From Afipia sp. (GTDB lineage Bacteria > Pseudomonadota > Alphaproteobacteria > Rhizobiales > Xanthobacteraceae), in the NCBI GenBank assembly GCA_017474385.1, contig JAFVHU010000160.1:1-46824 (forward strand): DNA of 46,824 bases, read 5' to 3'. The notes under the pieces are model-generated. The model worked only from the letters and a program-made list of their open reading frames with translations, was not told the origin of the DNA and made no database searches. This document shows positions 1 to 9,200 of the stretch, in pieces (position 1 is the first letter of the stretch; each line of letters begins with the position of its first letter). The translations under genes were made by a program, and so were the position numbers.

Positions 1-98
1 AGGAACTGGCTGAAGATCATGCCGACGCCGATGCCTGCGCCGCCCATGCCGAGACAAGCGATGCCGGCGCCGATGTACTTTGCTGCAACTGGATCCAT
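1..98 (-). CDS. atpE: ATP synthase F0 subunit c, N-terminal part (cut by window edge)
   Basis: Only the first 32 codons are inside the window. They read MDPVAAKYIGAGIACLGMGG and continue with a glycine-rich GAGIGVG helix, which is the typical first transmembrane helix of the proteolipid subunit c. Subunit c forms the proton-conducting ring in the inner membrane. The carboxylate-bearing second helix lies outside the window. The start ATG (complement of 96-98) follows the stop of atpB by about 60 bases, with a GGAG-like ribosome site between them, so it is the third gene of the atpI-atpB-atpE run. Family assignment is firm from sequence plus gene order. Confidence 0.9.
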   Translation of the reverse strand, partial: MDPVAAKYIGAGIACLGMGGAGIGVGMIFSQF

Positions 99-159
99 AG
101 TGAAACTCCTTCTGGGATGTTGGTGTCAGTGGATAAGTGAACCGGCCAGTGTCTTGAAT

Positions 160-909
160 TCAGTGTCCGGGATGAAGTGCGTCGTTGAGGTAGATGCAGG
201 TCAGGATCGTGAAGACGTAGGCCTGCAGGAAAGCCACGAGAATTTCGAGGCCGGTGAGCGCGGTCGTCATCGCCAGCGGCAATATCGAACCGAAGATGCC
301 CACAGCGCCGAGCGCGCTCAGCGACGTGACGAATCCCGCAAACACCTTGAGGGTGATGTGACCTGCCAGCATGTTCGCGAACAGACGCACGGAGTGGGAC
401 ACCGGCCGCGACAGGAACGAGATCACCTCGATCACCATGATGAGCGGCAGGATATAAAGCGGAATGCCGCTGGGCACGAACAGCTTGAAGAACTTCAAGC
501 CGTTCTTGTAGAGGCCGTAGAGCAGCACGGTCAGGAACACCATCAGCGCCAGCGCCAGTGTCACGATGAGGTGGCTGGTCACGGTGAAGGTGTAGGGAAT
601 GATGCCGATCATGTTCGCGGTCAGGATGAACATGAACAGGGAGAACACGAACGGGAAGAATTTCATGCCTTCGTCGCCGACGCTTTCTCTCAGCGTATTG
701 CCGACAAATTCGTAGGACAGTTCTGCGACGGACTGGAAGCGGCCCGGAACGAGCGCGCGGGCCGCACTGCCGCCGATCATCAGCAGCGAAACGACGGCCA
801 CTGCGCCGAACATGTAGGCGGATGAATTGGTGAACGCGATCTCCTGACCGCCAATGTGGCCCAGCGAGAAGATCTTGTGGATCTCAAATTGATGGATTGG
901 ATCGGCCAT
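160..909 (-). CDS. atpB: ATP synthase F0 subunit a
   Basis: Encodes 249 residues starting MADPIHQF. An upstream in-frame extension of 24 codons is possible, but the chosen start matches the usual N-terminus of rhizobial subunit a. The protein is a multi-spanning membrane protein, and the family signature [11 protein letters not shown], holding the essential arginine of the proton half-channel, is present in the C-terminal half. Subunit a carries protons to the c-ring. It lies 93 bases after atpI and about 60 bases before atpE on the same strand, so the three are probably co-transcribed. Length and motif are normal for the family. Confidence 0.95.
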   Translation of the reverse strand: MADPIHQFEIHKIFSLGHIGGQEIAFTNSSAYMFGAVAVVSLLMIGGSAARALVPGRFQSVAELSYEFVGNTLRESVGDEGMKFFPFVFSLFMFILTANMIGIIPYTFTVTSHLIVTLALALMVFLTVLLYGLYKNGLKFFKLFVPSGIPLYILPLIMVIEVISFLSRPVSHSVRLFANMLAGHITLKVFAGFVTSLSALGAVGIFGSILPLAMTTALTGLEILVAFLQAYVFTILTCIYLNDALHPGH

Positions 910-1002
910 CCACGTTCGTCTTTCATCTTTGCCGGCGTGCCGGACAGTCATACCCGCCAGCAAGCTGGCTTGAAATTCCAAGAGCGATCCCGGTGGATCC
1001 TG

Positions 1003-1386
1003 TCAGGAGCGATCCGACGCGTCGCGGTTTGCGACGCCGGCTGCCCGCATCACGTTGATCACGCCGGCGGTGAAGCCCAGCAGAAAAAACACGATCAGAC
1101 CCCAGGGGGAAGTCGACAAGAGACGGTCGATGCCCCAGCCAATGACCGCTCCGACAAGGACGCCTGCAATCAATTCGGAGGAGAGGCGAAAACCCCGTGC
1201 CATCGCGGATGCGTTGGCGGAGGCTGCCCCGCTTCCTGACTGATCTGTCTGGTTTTTGCGGTTATTCCGGACTTCGGAAAGCCGATTCTTCAGACGGTCG
1301 AGCCTCGCGGAGAGCGCAGCTTCGTCGGCAGGCGGTTTGTCTCGTTCCCCTTCGCCGCGACCGTTGTTGTGCGTGCCGTTCGCCAT
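1003..1386 (-). CDS. atpI: AtpI-like F0F1 ATP synthase assembly/subunit protein
   Basis: Encodes 127 residues from ATG (MANGTHNNGRGEG). An in-frame GTG four codons upstream (1398) is also preceded by a G-rich stretch, so the exact start is uncertain. The N-terminal half is hydrophilic and charged. The C-terminal half has two hydrophobic helices (ELIAGVLVGAVIGWGIDRLL and WGLIVFFLLGFTAGVINVM), the layout of the AtpI/AtpZ family. AtpI assists c-ring assembly or ion supply. It is first in the atp run, and its promoter should lie in the 280-base gap before the divergent gene at 1666. Confidence 0.85.
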   Translation of the reverse strand: MANGTHNNGRGEGERDKPPADEAALSARLDRLKNRLSEVRNNRKNQTDQSGSGAASANASAMARGFRLSSELIAGVLVGAVIGWGIDRLLSTSPWGLIVFFLLGFTAGVINVMRAAGVANRDASDRS

Positions 1387-1665
1387 TGCTGTCGACACCC
1401 CACCCCCGTCGCGCGATTTCAGAGAAAAACGCCCCGCCACCCACGGAAACCGCGCGGACCATACTGACGGCATACGGTCAAGTCAAGATTGCCTGATTGA
1501 CATGTATCGCTTTGAAATATCTTATGAAATTGGAGAAAAAATCTGATCGCTGCGCGCACTCGCCGCACTGCGATAAGCGAAATGCGCAATGGCGTGTTTG
1601 CCGACGCGGTTTCACTTGTTGTGATATGACCGGAGCTTGCCGAAATCATGCAGCCGGGAGGGCCG

Positions 1666-2289
1666 ATGGCGCGCCAGATTGACTACTATTTTTCCATCCA
1701 GTCGCCATGGGCTTACATCGGGCATGCGCTGTTTCAGGACCTCGCGGCCACGCATCAGTTGAAGGTCAACTACAAGCCGGTTCTTCTGGTTGACGTCTTT
1801 TCAGAAACGGGCGGCTTGCCGCTGGCGAAGCGTCATCCGGCGCGGCAGCGTTATCGGATGATGGAATTGCAGCGCTGGCGCGACAAGCGCGGTCTGAAGT
1901 TCAATCTTAAGCCGCAGTTTTTTCCGGGCGATCCTCGGCTTGCCGATGGTGTCGCTGTTGCCGCAGTGGCTGCAGGGCTTAATCCCGAGCCGTTTATGCG
2001 CCGCGCCTTTGCAGGCCTCTGGGAACAGGAACTCAATCTCACGGACCCCGCGACTGTGGCGAAGCTCGCCGACGAGGCGGGTCTGCCGGGCGAGAAACTT
2101 GTCACACATGCGGTCTCGGACGAGATCAGTGCGGCATATGAGCAGAACCGCCAGGATGCCATTGCGGCCGGCGTCTTCGGGTCACCCTGCTGGGTGCTCG
2201 ACGGTGAGGTTTTCTGGGGCCAGGACCGGATCGAATTGCTGGCTGATGCGTTGAAATCCGGCCGCAAGGCCTACACTTCAGACGTTTGA
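1666..2289 (+). CDS. DsbA-family 2-hydroxychromene-2-carboxylate isomerase-like protein
   Basis: Encodes 207 residues. The start ATG at 1666 is preceded at a good distance by GGGAGGG, so the ATG at 1648 is unlikely. The protein opens with QIDYYFSIQSPWAYIG, matching the thioredoxin-fold start of HCCA isomerases and kappa-class GSTs, where a serine replaces the DsbA CxxC. It ends with FGSPCWVLDGEVFWGQDRIE, the typical cis-proline substrate-binding part of the same family. Known members isomerise aromatic ring-cleavage intermediates using glutathione, but many family members have unknown substrates. No aromatic catabolic genes sit next to it, so only the family is claimed. Confidence 0.8.
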   Translation: MARQIDYYFSIQSPWAYIGHALFQDLAATHQLKVNYKPVLLVDVFSETGGLPLAKRHPARQRYRMMELQRWRDKRGLKFNLKPQFFPGDPRLADGVAVAAVAAGLNPEPFMRRAFAGLWEQELNLTDPATVAKLADEAGLPGEKLVTHAVSDEISAAYEQNRQDAIAAGVFGSPCWVLDGEVFWGQDRIELLADALKSGRKAYTSDV

Positions 2290-2333
2290 GGACGAAACAA
2301 ACAGACGGCGGGTTGATCGCGATGAGGAAGCCC

Positions 2334-2837
2334 ATGCGTTCCGATGTGAGGTTTGCCGCGATGGCGCTGGCGGCGACGGTGTTGCTCGGTCCCGAGGCCC
2401 GCGCCCAGGCCGCGCCCGATACCGAGAACGGCCGGTTCACGCTGTCGCCTGTCACGGACGGATTCCTGCGGCTCGATACCCGCAACGGCGTGGTGTCGAT
2501 CTGCACCAACAAGAGCGGCTGGACGTGCCGGCTGGTGCCGGACGAGCGGGCCGCGCTCGATACCGAAATCGGCCGGCTTCAGGCCGACAACAAGAAGCTG
2601 CGCGAGCAACTGGCCCAGCGCGACACCGTCAGCGGCAAGACCGATGCGCCGCTGGCCAAGGAAGATTCGAAGAAGAGCGCGCAGGCCTCGCCCGACGGCA
2701 AAGCCTCGCCCGACAAAAAGATCGAACTGCAATTGCCGCCTGAGCACGAGAAGCTGATGGCGCTGATTGAGCGGGTCTGGGAGCGGCTGATCGAAATGGC
2801 CAACCGGATGCAGAAAAAACTGTCAGAAAAAATCTGA
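2334..2837 (+). CDS. Exported coiled-coil hypothetical protein
   Basis: Encodes about 167 residues from the ATG at 2334, which has AGGAAG seven bases upstream. An alternative ATG at 2322 has a poorer site. The N-terminus is a signal peptide ending near ARAQA. A short domain with two cysteines follows (SICTNKSGWTCRLV), then a heptad-like coiled coil (TEIGRLQADNKKLREQL), a lysine/serine-rich linker, and a C-terminal amphipathic helix rich in E, R and K. I do not recognise a named family. It is probably periplasmic. It follows the isomerase by about 45 bases and could share its transcript. Confidence 0.65.
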   Translation: MRSDVRFAAMALAATVLLGPEARAQAAPDTENGRFTLSPVTDGFLRLDTRNGVVSICTNKSGWTCRLVPDERAALDTEIGRLQADNKKLREQLAQRDTVSGKTDAPLAKEDSKKSAQASPDGKASPDKKIELQLPPEHEKLMALIERVWERLIEMANRMQKKLSEKI

Positions 2838-2869
2838 GAAAATCTGAGATTCAATGTCGCAAAAAAAAG

Positions 2870-2893
2870 CGGCCGCGGAGCGATCCGCGGCCG
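2870..2893 (-). terminator. Rho-independent terminator of the MHS transporter gene
   Basis: A 10-bp perfect inverted repeat (CGGCCGCGGA / TCCGCGGCCG) with a 4-base GCGA loop. Read on the minus strand it is followed by a run of eight T (positions 2861-2868 are A on the plus strand). It lies just past the stop of the transporter gene at 2940, so it should end that transcript. The plus-strand gene ending at 2837 may also use it, although the plus-strand tail (TTGTGTTT) is weaker. Confidence 0.8.
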
Positions 2894-2903
2894 TTGTGTT
2901 TGA

Positions 2904-2933
2904 AAAGTCAGGCGGAATGAGCCGCCTGACTTT
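2904..2933. terminator. Second hairpin, likely bidirectional terminator
   Basis: A 12-bp perfect stem (AAAGTCAGGCGG / CCGCCTGACTTT) with a 6-base loop lies between two convergent genes. The stem starts with A and ends with T on both strands, so either strand gives a hairpin with a short U tail. Together with the hairpin at 2870-2893 it forms a double stop between the genes ending at 2837 (plus) and 2940 (minus). Confidence 0.7.
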
Positions 2934-2939
2934 CAATCG

Positions 2940-4604
2940 TTACTTGCTGATATCGACGTCCTTGGTTTCCGGCAGGAAGAAGAAGCCGATCACCACGGTG
3001 ATCAATGCGAAGATCACCGGATACCAGAGGCCTGCGTAGATATCGCCGGTCGATGCCACGATCGCGAATGACGTCGCGGGCAACAGACCGCCGAACCAGC
3101 CGTTGCCGATATGGTAGGGCAGTGACATCGAGGTGTAGCGAATCTTGGTCGGGAACAGTTCGACCAGCATCGCAGCGATCGGGCCGTACACCATGGTGAC
3201 GTAGATCACGAGGACGAACAACAGTCCGATGATCGCGGCCACCTGCGGTTTGAAAATGTCGAATGGATTCGACATTTTCACGAGCGTCGGATTGGCGCCG
3301 GGCTTCGGATAACCGGCAGCCTGAAGGGCTGCGGTTGCGCCAGCGTTAGACGCTGCCGGCGTGGTGTAAGGCACGTCCGTTCCGTTGATCTTGATCAGCA
3401 CGGGTGAACCAGGTGCTCCGGTAACGGTGTCGTACTTGACCGAGGACTTCGCGAGGAAGTCGCGGGCAAGATCGCAAGGCGCCGAGAACACGCGGGTGCC
3501 GACCGGGTTGAACAAGTCGCCGCAGCCCTTCGGATCGGCAACGACCGCGACCTTCACGGTTTCGATGGCCTTTTCCAACTGCGGATTGGCGTTGCTGGAG
3601 ATCATGCGGAAGATCGGGAAGAAGGTCAGTGCCGCGATCAGGCAGCCTGCGAGGATGATGGGCTTGCGGCCGATCTTGTCCGACAGCGCGCCGAACACGA
3701 TGAAGAAGCCGGTACCCAGCAGCAGCGACCACGCGATCAAGAGGTTCGCGGTGTAGCCGTCCACCTTCAGGATCGATTGCAGGAAGAACAACGCGTAGAA
3801 CTGGCCCGTGTACCAGACCACGCCCTGACCCATCACGCCGCCGAACAATGCGATCAGCACGATCTTGGCGTTGCTCCAGCGTGCGAAGGATTCGGTCAGT
3901 GGCGCCTTCGAGCCCTTGCCCTCTTCCTTCATCTTCTGGAATACCGGCGATTCGTTCAGCTTCAGCCGGATGATGACGGAAACACCGAGCAGAACGACGG
4001 AGAGCAGGAACGGAATGCGCCAGCCCCAAGCTGCGAAGTCAGCTTCACCAAGAATGGTACGGGTGAAGAGAATGACCAGCAGCGACAGGAACAGGCCGAG
4101 CGTGGCGGTCGTCTGAATGAACGAGGTGTAGTAGCCGCGCTTGCCGGGAGGCGAGTGCTCCGCGACGTAGGTGGCCGCACCGCCGTATTCGCCGCCGAGC
4201 GCGAGGCCCTGCAGCAGGCGCAGAATGATCAGGATGATAGGAGCTGCGATGCCGATGGTGGCTGCGTTCGGGAGCAGGCCGACGATGAAGGTCGACAGGC
4301 CCATGATGAGGATCGTGACCAGGAAGGTGTACTTGCGGCCGACGATGTCACCGATGCGGCCGAACACGATGGCGCCGAACGGACGCACGAGGAAGCCGGC
4401 GGCGAACGCCAGCAGCGCGAAGATGTCGCGGGTCGCCGGCGGATAGGCGCTGAAGAACTGCGCGCCGATGATCGCGGCGAGCGATCCGTAAAGATAAAAA
4501 TCATACCATTCGAAGACGGTGCCGAGTGACGATGCGAAGATGACGAAACGTTCGTCCTTCGTCATGCCGCCCGCTCGCGGCGAGGTCGTAGTGATGGTGG
4601 CCAT
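2940..4604 (-). CDS. MFS transporter, metabolite:H+ symporter (MHS) type with a large periplasmic loop
   Basis: Encodes 554 residues. The start ATG (MATITTTSP) has GGGGAG seven bases upstream; an in-frame TTG five codons earlier overlaps that site. The first helix region contains SSLGTVFEWYDFYLYGSLA and the loop RPFGAIVFGRIGDIVGRK, signatures of the MHS family (ShiA, KgtP, ProP, carboxylate permeases). A second loop GALSDKIGRK is also present. About 115 residues separate helices 9 and 10, much longer than usual, and contain two cysteines (GCGDLF, APCDLA) that could form a disulfide. The likely substrate is a carboxylate or related metabolite, taken up with protons. It is divergent from the response regulator at 4896, which suggests regulation by the neighbouring signalling genes (inference). 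Confidence 0.85.
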   Translation of the reverse strand: MATITTTSPRAGGMTKDERFVIFASSLGTVFEWYDFYLYGSLAAIIGAQFFSAYPPATRDIFALLAFAAGFLVRPFGAIVFGRIGDIVGRKYTFLVTILIMGLSTFIVGLLPNAATIGIAAPIILIILRLLQGLALGGEYGGAATYVAEHSPPGKRGYYTSFIQTTATLGLFLSLLVILFTRTILGEADFAAWGWRIPFLLSVVLLGVSVIIRLKLNESPVFQKMKEEGKGSKAPLTESFARWSNAKIVLIALFGGVMGQGVVWYTGQFYALFFLQSILKVDGYTANLLIAWSLLLGTGFFIVFGALSDKIGRKPIILAGCLIAALTFFPIFRMISSNANPQLEKAIETVKVAVVADPKGCGDLFNPVGTRVFSAPCDLARDFLAKSSVKYDTVTGAPGSPVLIKINGTDVPYTTPAASNAGATAALQAAGYPKPGANPTLVKMSNPFDIFKPQVAAIIGLLFVLVIYVTMVYGPIAAMLVELFPTKIRYTSMSLPYHIGNGWFGGLLPATSFAIVASTGDIYAGLWYPVIFALITVVIGFFFLPETKDVDISK

Positions 4605-4895
4605 TTCAATGCTCCCCAAACGTGTTGCTGAAAAATTCGCTTCTGCGCGCCGCTCTTTCGCCGGCTGAAAAAGTGCGAGAAGTTCGCAATCAAGGTAACA
4701 TCGGCGTGAAACTCGGCCCTATAAGACTTTCGGCCAGCAAAATGGGCAGAAGGGGACACCGTGCAGTGCACAATCATTGCGATCAGCGACCGTGAGCTTG
4801 TTGTTTTTGTTCCCCGGTTGCATGACTGAACGGCACGGTAAACACTCGAATTCAATATCGTTGTTGGGTCTAATCAGCTATTGCATGCGGAATAA

Positions 4896-5573
4896 ATGAC
4901 CATCGCTACCAGCACACATCTCGTTGTCGCCGACGATCATCCGCTCTTTCGCGACGCCCTGCGACAAGCAGTCGCGACCGTTGTCGCGTCGGCGCGGGTC
5001 GACGAGGCGGGGTCGTTTGAGGAGTTAACGGCGCTGCTCGAGCGCGAATCCGACGTCGATCTGATCCTGCTCGATCTGTCGATGCCGGGAATCAGCGGCT
5101 TCTCCGGGCTGATTTATCTGCGGGCGCAATTCCCGGCGATCCCGGTGGTCATCGTGTCGGCCAGCGACGATGCCGGCACCATCCGCCGCTCGATGGACTT
5201 CGGCGCGTCCGGCTTCATTCCCAAGCGCTTTGGCGTCGAGACATTGCGCGAGGCGATCGGCAAGGTGATGAACGGCGACGTCTGGGTTCCGGCCGATGTC
5301 GATCTCTCCGCGGCTGCCGATCCTGACATGACCAAATTGCGTGACCGGCTGGTGACACTGACGCCGCAGCAGGTGCGGGTGCTGATGATGCTGTCGGAAG
5401 GCCTGCTCAACAAGCAGATCGCCTACGAGCTTGGCGTGTCGGAAGCGACCATCAAGGCGCACGTGTCCGCCATTCTGCAAAAGCTTGGCGTCGAAAGCCG
5501 GACCCAGGCCGTGATCGCCGCCGCGAAAATCGCAGGCGGAGAGTGGAAACAGCCCGACCCGGCGAAGCAGTAG
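4896..5573 (+). CDS. NarL/LuxR-type response regulator, ErbR/CrbR-like
   Basis: Encodes 225 residues. The receiver domain spans about residues 5-125 with the acidic pair D13/D14 (VADDHPLFRDAL), phospho-acceptor D60 (LILLDLSMPG) and K110. A LuxR-type DNA-binding domain spans about 155-215 (LTPQQVRVLMMLSEGLLNKQIAYELGVSEATIKAHV). The receiver wording resembles Pseudomonas AgmR/ErbR and CrbR, regulators of alcohol oxidation and of acetyl-CoA synthetase. CrbR works with CrbS, a kinase fused to a sodium/solute symporter, and such a kinase is encoded 0.7 kb downstream at 6272-9781. The partnership is inferred from that context. It is divergent from the MHS transporter gene. Confidence 0.85.
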   Translation: MTIATSTHLVVADDHPLFRDALRQAVATVVASARVDEAGSFEELTALLERESDVDLILLDLSMPGISGFSGLIYLRAQFPAIPVVIVSASDDAGTIRRSMDFGASGFIPKRFGVETLREAIGKVMNGDVWVPADVDLSAAADPDMTKLRDRLVTLTPQQVRVLMMLSEGLLNKQIAYELGVSEATIKAHVSAILQKLGVESRTQAVIAAAKIAGGEWKQPDPAKQ

Positions 5574-5610
5574 CTGGCTGCGCGAACACCTCCGGCAAAA
5601 GCGATGGATC

Positions 5611-6258
5611 ATGATTGAGGCAGTGATTTGGGATTTTGGCGGGGTGCTGACCACGTCGCCGTTCGAGGCCTTTGCGCGGTTTGAAAAAGAGCGCGGCCTT
5701 CCCGTCGATATTATCCGGCGGACCAACGCCGCGAACCACTTCGAGAATGCGTGGGCGAAGTTCGAGCGCGCCGAAGTGGATCTCGCGACCTTCGATGAAC
5801 TGTTCGCCGCCGAATCGCTGGCGCTCGGCGCCGAAGTGCGGGGACGGGATGTTGTGCCGCTGCTGTCGGGCGATCCGCGGCCGGAGATGGTTGAGGCGTT
5901 GCGGCGGGTGAAGCAGCATTTCAAGACCGGCTGCATCACCAACAATCTTCCGGCGAACGCCATCGGCAGTTCCAGCGGCCGTGCGCTCTACGTCGCGGAG
6001 ACGATGGCGCTGTTCGATCATGTCATCGAGTCGGCAAAGATCGGCCTGCGCAAACCCGATCCACGCATCTACCGGATGATGGTCGAGGCGCTGGGTGTCG
6101 ATCCGAACAAGTGCGTCTATCTTGACGATCTCGGCGTCAACCTGAAGCCCGCACGGGAGATGGGCATGACCACCATCAAGGTGATCGACGGCCCGCAGGC
6201 GATCGCGGAACTGGAAGCAGCCACGGGCCTGACGCTGGCCGATCACGCGCCGACTTAA
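5611..6258 (+). CDS. HAD-superfamily hydrolase (epoxide-hydrolase-N-terminal-like phosphatase type)
   Basis: Encodes 215 residues starting MIEAVIWDFGGVLT. The nucleophile aspartate of motif I is present, but the usual second aspartate (DxD) is a glycine, as in the HAD subgroup related to the N-terminal domain of soluble epoxide hydrolase and ACAD10. Motif II (CITNN), the motif III lysine (GLRKPDPRIY) and motif IV (YLDDLGVNLKPARE) are all present, so a phosphohydrolase-like activity is possible. The substrate is unknown. The gene begins 37 bases after the response regulator on the same strand and may be co-transcribed with it. It converges with the kinase gene ending at 6272. Confidence 0.8.
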   Translation: MIEAVIWDFGGVLTTSPFEAFARFEKERGLPVDIIRRTNAANHFENAWAKFERAEVDLATFDELFAAESLALGAEVRGRDVVPLLSGDPRPEMVEALRRVKQHFKTGCITNNLPANAIGSSSGRALYVAETMALFDHVIESAKIGLRKPDPRIYRMMVEALGVDPNKCVYLDDLGVNLKPAREMGMTTIKVIDGPQAIAELEAATGLTLADHAPT

Positions 6259-6271
6259 CCGCGACCGGGTT

Positions 6272-9200
6272 CTACTCCGCCGCCGCTACCACCTGCTGGG
6301 CACGCCACTGTGCGAGCAGCGCGCGCAGCGCCGCCGGCTTGACCGGCTTGTTGAGCACGACGATGCCGTCTTCGCGTGCGGCATCGCGCACATGCGGGCT
6401 GCGATCCGCAGTGATCAGAATGGCTGGAATTCCATCGCCGAACCGCTGACGAATGTCGCGGATCGCGGCAATGCCGTTGCCGCGGTCGAGATGATAATCG
6501 ACCAGCAATCCGGTCACCCGCTCATTAGTCGCGGCAATGGCCTCAGCGGCGGTCACCGGATCGACAGCGGCGATCACCTTGGCGTCCCAGCCGGTCAACA
6601 GCGTCTTCATGCCGTCGAGAATGGCGCGGTCGTTCTCGATGCAAACGATGAGGGTGCCGCTCATCGGCGCCTTGGACGGTATGTTGGCGCCGGCCACTGT
6701 CGCCGTATGCGTGACGGTCTTTGCAATCGGCATGGTCACCGAGAACCGCGACCCGCCACTGCGGTTCGAATCGACCACGATGCGGTGGTTCAGAACCCGC
6801 GCCAGCCGCTCGACAATCGACAGGCCGAGTCCCAATCCGCGCGCGATCCGGGCACCCTGATCGAGGCGGTGAAACTCCTTGAAGATCTCGGCGCGCTTCG
6901 GAATCGGAATGCCGAGGCCGGTGTCGTAGATCCCGATTTCCAGCGATTTGCCCCTCCGGCGGCATCCGACCAGAACACGTCCTTTGGGCGTGTACTTGAT
7001 GGCGTTCGAGATCAGGTTTTGCAGCAGCCGCCGCAGCAGCACGCGATCGGAGGACACCGCCAGCGAGGAGGGCACGAAGGTGAGCTTCAGCTTTCTTGCC
7101 TTTGCGATCGGCGTGAACTCCACTTCCAGCGATCGCATCAGGTCGCTCATGCGGAAGCTGGAGATCGACGGCGTCATGGCGCCGGAGTCGAGCCGCGAGA
7201 TGTCGAGCAATGCGCCCAGGATTTCCTCGATGGCTTCCAGCGAGTCGTCGATGTTGCCGACCAGACGGGCGTCCTCGCCGCCGTCCTGCCGCTCGACGAG
7301 GCTGGTGACATAAAGCCGCGCCGCATTCAGCGGTTGCAGAATGTCGTGGCTGGCCGCCGCAAGGAAGCGGGTTTTGGAAATGTTGGCTTCCTCGGCGGTG
7401 CTCTTGGCCCGCGCAAGTTCGCTGTTGAGCCGCGTCAGTTCCTCGGTGCGTTCACGCACACGCTTCTCCAGCGTCGCGTTGGCGCGCTCCAGCGCTTCCG
7501 CCGCTTCAAAACTCGGCGTGATGTCGGAGAAGGTGATGACCAGCGCGCCGCCCGGCATGCGGTTGGCGCGGACCTCCACAACCATGTTGCGATCGGTCAG
7601 CCGCTCCAGATAGGGCTCGCCCTCGGTGGTGTACGCAGCCAGTCGTCGTTGCAGCATGACGGGATCGGCATTCTCGTCCTGTCCGTTGCTGCCGATGAAT
7701 TCAAGAATCTCGACCAGCGGAATGCCGATCTGCGAATATTGCGCGGGCAGGTCGAGAATCTCGCCGAACTGCTGGTTCGAGGTGATGAGTTGCAGTTCCG
7801 GATTGAACACCGCGATGCCTTGCCGAACGTGGTTGAGCGCGGTTTGCAGCATCTCGCGATTGAAGTGCAGCGCGGTGTGCGCATCGTCGAGCAGCTTGAG
7901 CGCGGCCTTGGCGGACACTGCACGCTTGCGCAGCAGCAGCGACAGCACAAGCCGCGACGACGCCGCGCCGATTGACGACGCGATCAGATGTTCGGCATGG
8001 CGCAGCAGGCGGAAATCCGCGGGCGCCGCGCGATCGATATTGACGTGGTGGCTGGCAGCGAAGGTTTCGAACGACTGCTGCGCGCGTTCCGGGCCGAAAT
8101 ACTGCGCGACCGTGGTGAGCAGATCCTGCACCGTCACCGTGGTGCGCCAGCGCCGGAAATTCGGCGCGATCGGCGCCAGTTCGTTCGGCACAAACAGATC
8201 GGCCTGAACCCGTTCGATCGATGTCGGCTGGCGCAGTAGCGACAGCACGATATAGGTCAAGAGATTGAGCGAAAGGCTCCAGAAAACGCCGTGAATCAGC
8301 GGCGCCATTTCAGTGCCGAGCAACGCCCGCGGCCGCAGCGCCGCGATGCCGAACAACCCTTCCTTCAGCCAGATCACGCCGCGCGGATCGACGTCGGCGA
8401 AGCTCGGCAGGAACAGCGTGTAGGCCCACACCGCGAAGCCGATCATCATGCCGCCCATGGCGCCGCGTGCGGTCGCGCGCCGCCAGAACAGTCCGCCGAA
8501 AAAGGCCGGTGCGAGCTGGGCGACGGCGGCGAACGACAGCAGGCCGATGGCGGCGAGCTGCGCATTGCCGAGCGCATGATAGTAGAGATACGCCATCGCC
8601 ATGATGGCGAAGATCGCGACGCGGCGCACTTTAAGCAGAAAGCCGCCGAAATTTGCCTTGCCGGCCTGCGCCGCAGGCCGCCGCTTCAACACCAGCGGCA
8701 CCACGATATCGTTCGACACCATGATGGCGAGCGCCACGCATTCCACGATCACCATGGCGGTGGCGGCGGACAGACCGCCGATGAACACGACCACGCTGAG
8801 CCATGTGGCGCCGGCCTGGATCGGCAACGCCAGCACGTACATGTCGCTGTCGGATGCACCGAACGGAAAGGTGACAAGGCCGGCAATCGCGATCGGAATC
8901 ACGAACAGGTTGATCGCGACCAGATACAGCGGAAACAGCCAGCGTGCGCGGCGAACTTCGGCCTCGGTCGAGTTCTCGACAACGCTGACATGGAATTGCC
9001 GCGGCAGCAGCATGATCGCCAGAAACGACAGCAGCGTCATGGCGGCGAAGTTGCCGATCGACGGCGCGGTTTCGATGGCGCGCACCGCCTCCGGCGTCTT
9101 CATGGCGCGATCCCACAGATCGGACGGCCCGAACATCACGAAGGTCACGAACACGCCCGCCGCAATGAAGGCCACCAGCTTGACCAGCGATTCCGTTGCG

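Noticed and set aside
6392-7975. A 527-codon open frame on the plus strand
   Set aside because: It lies entirely opposite the SSS-kinase gene. Its translation is rich in R, G, H and Q with no fold or motif, which is typical of antisense frames in GC-rich DNA.
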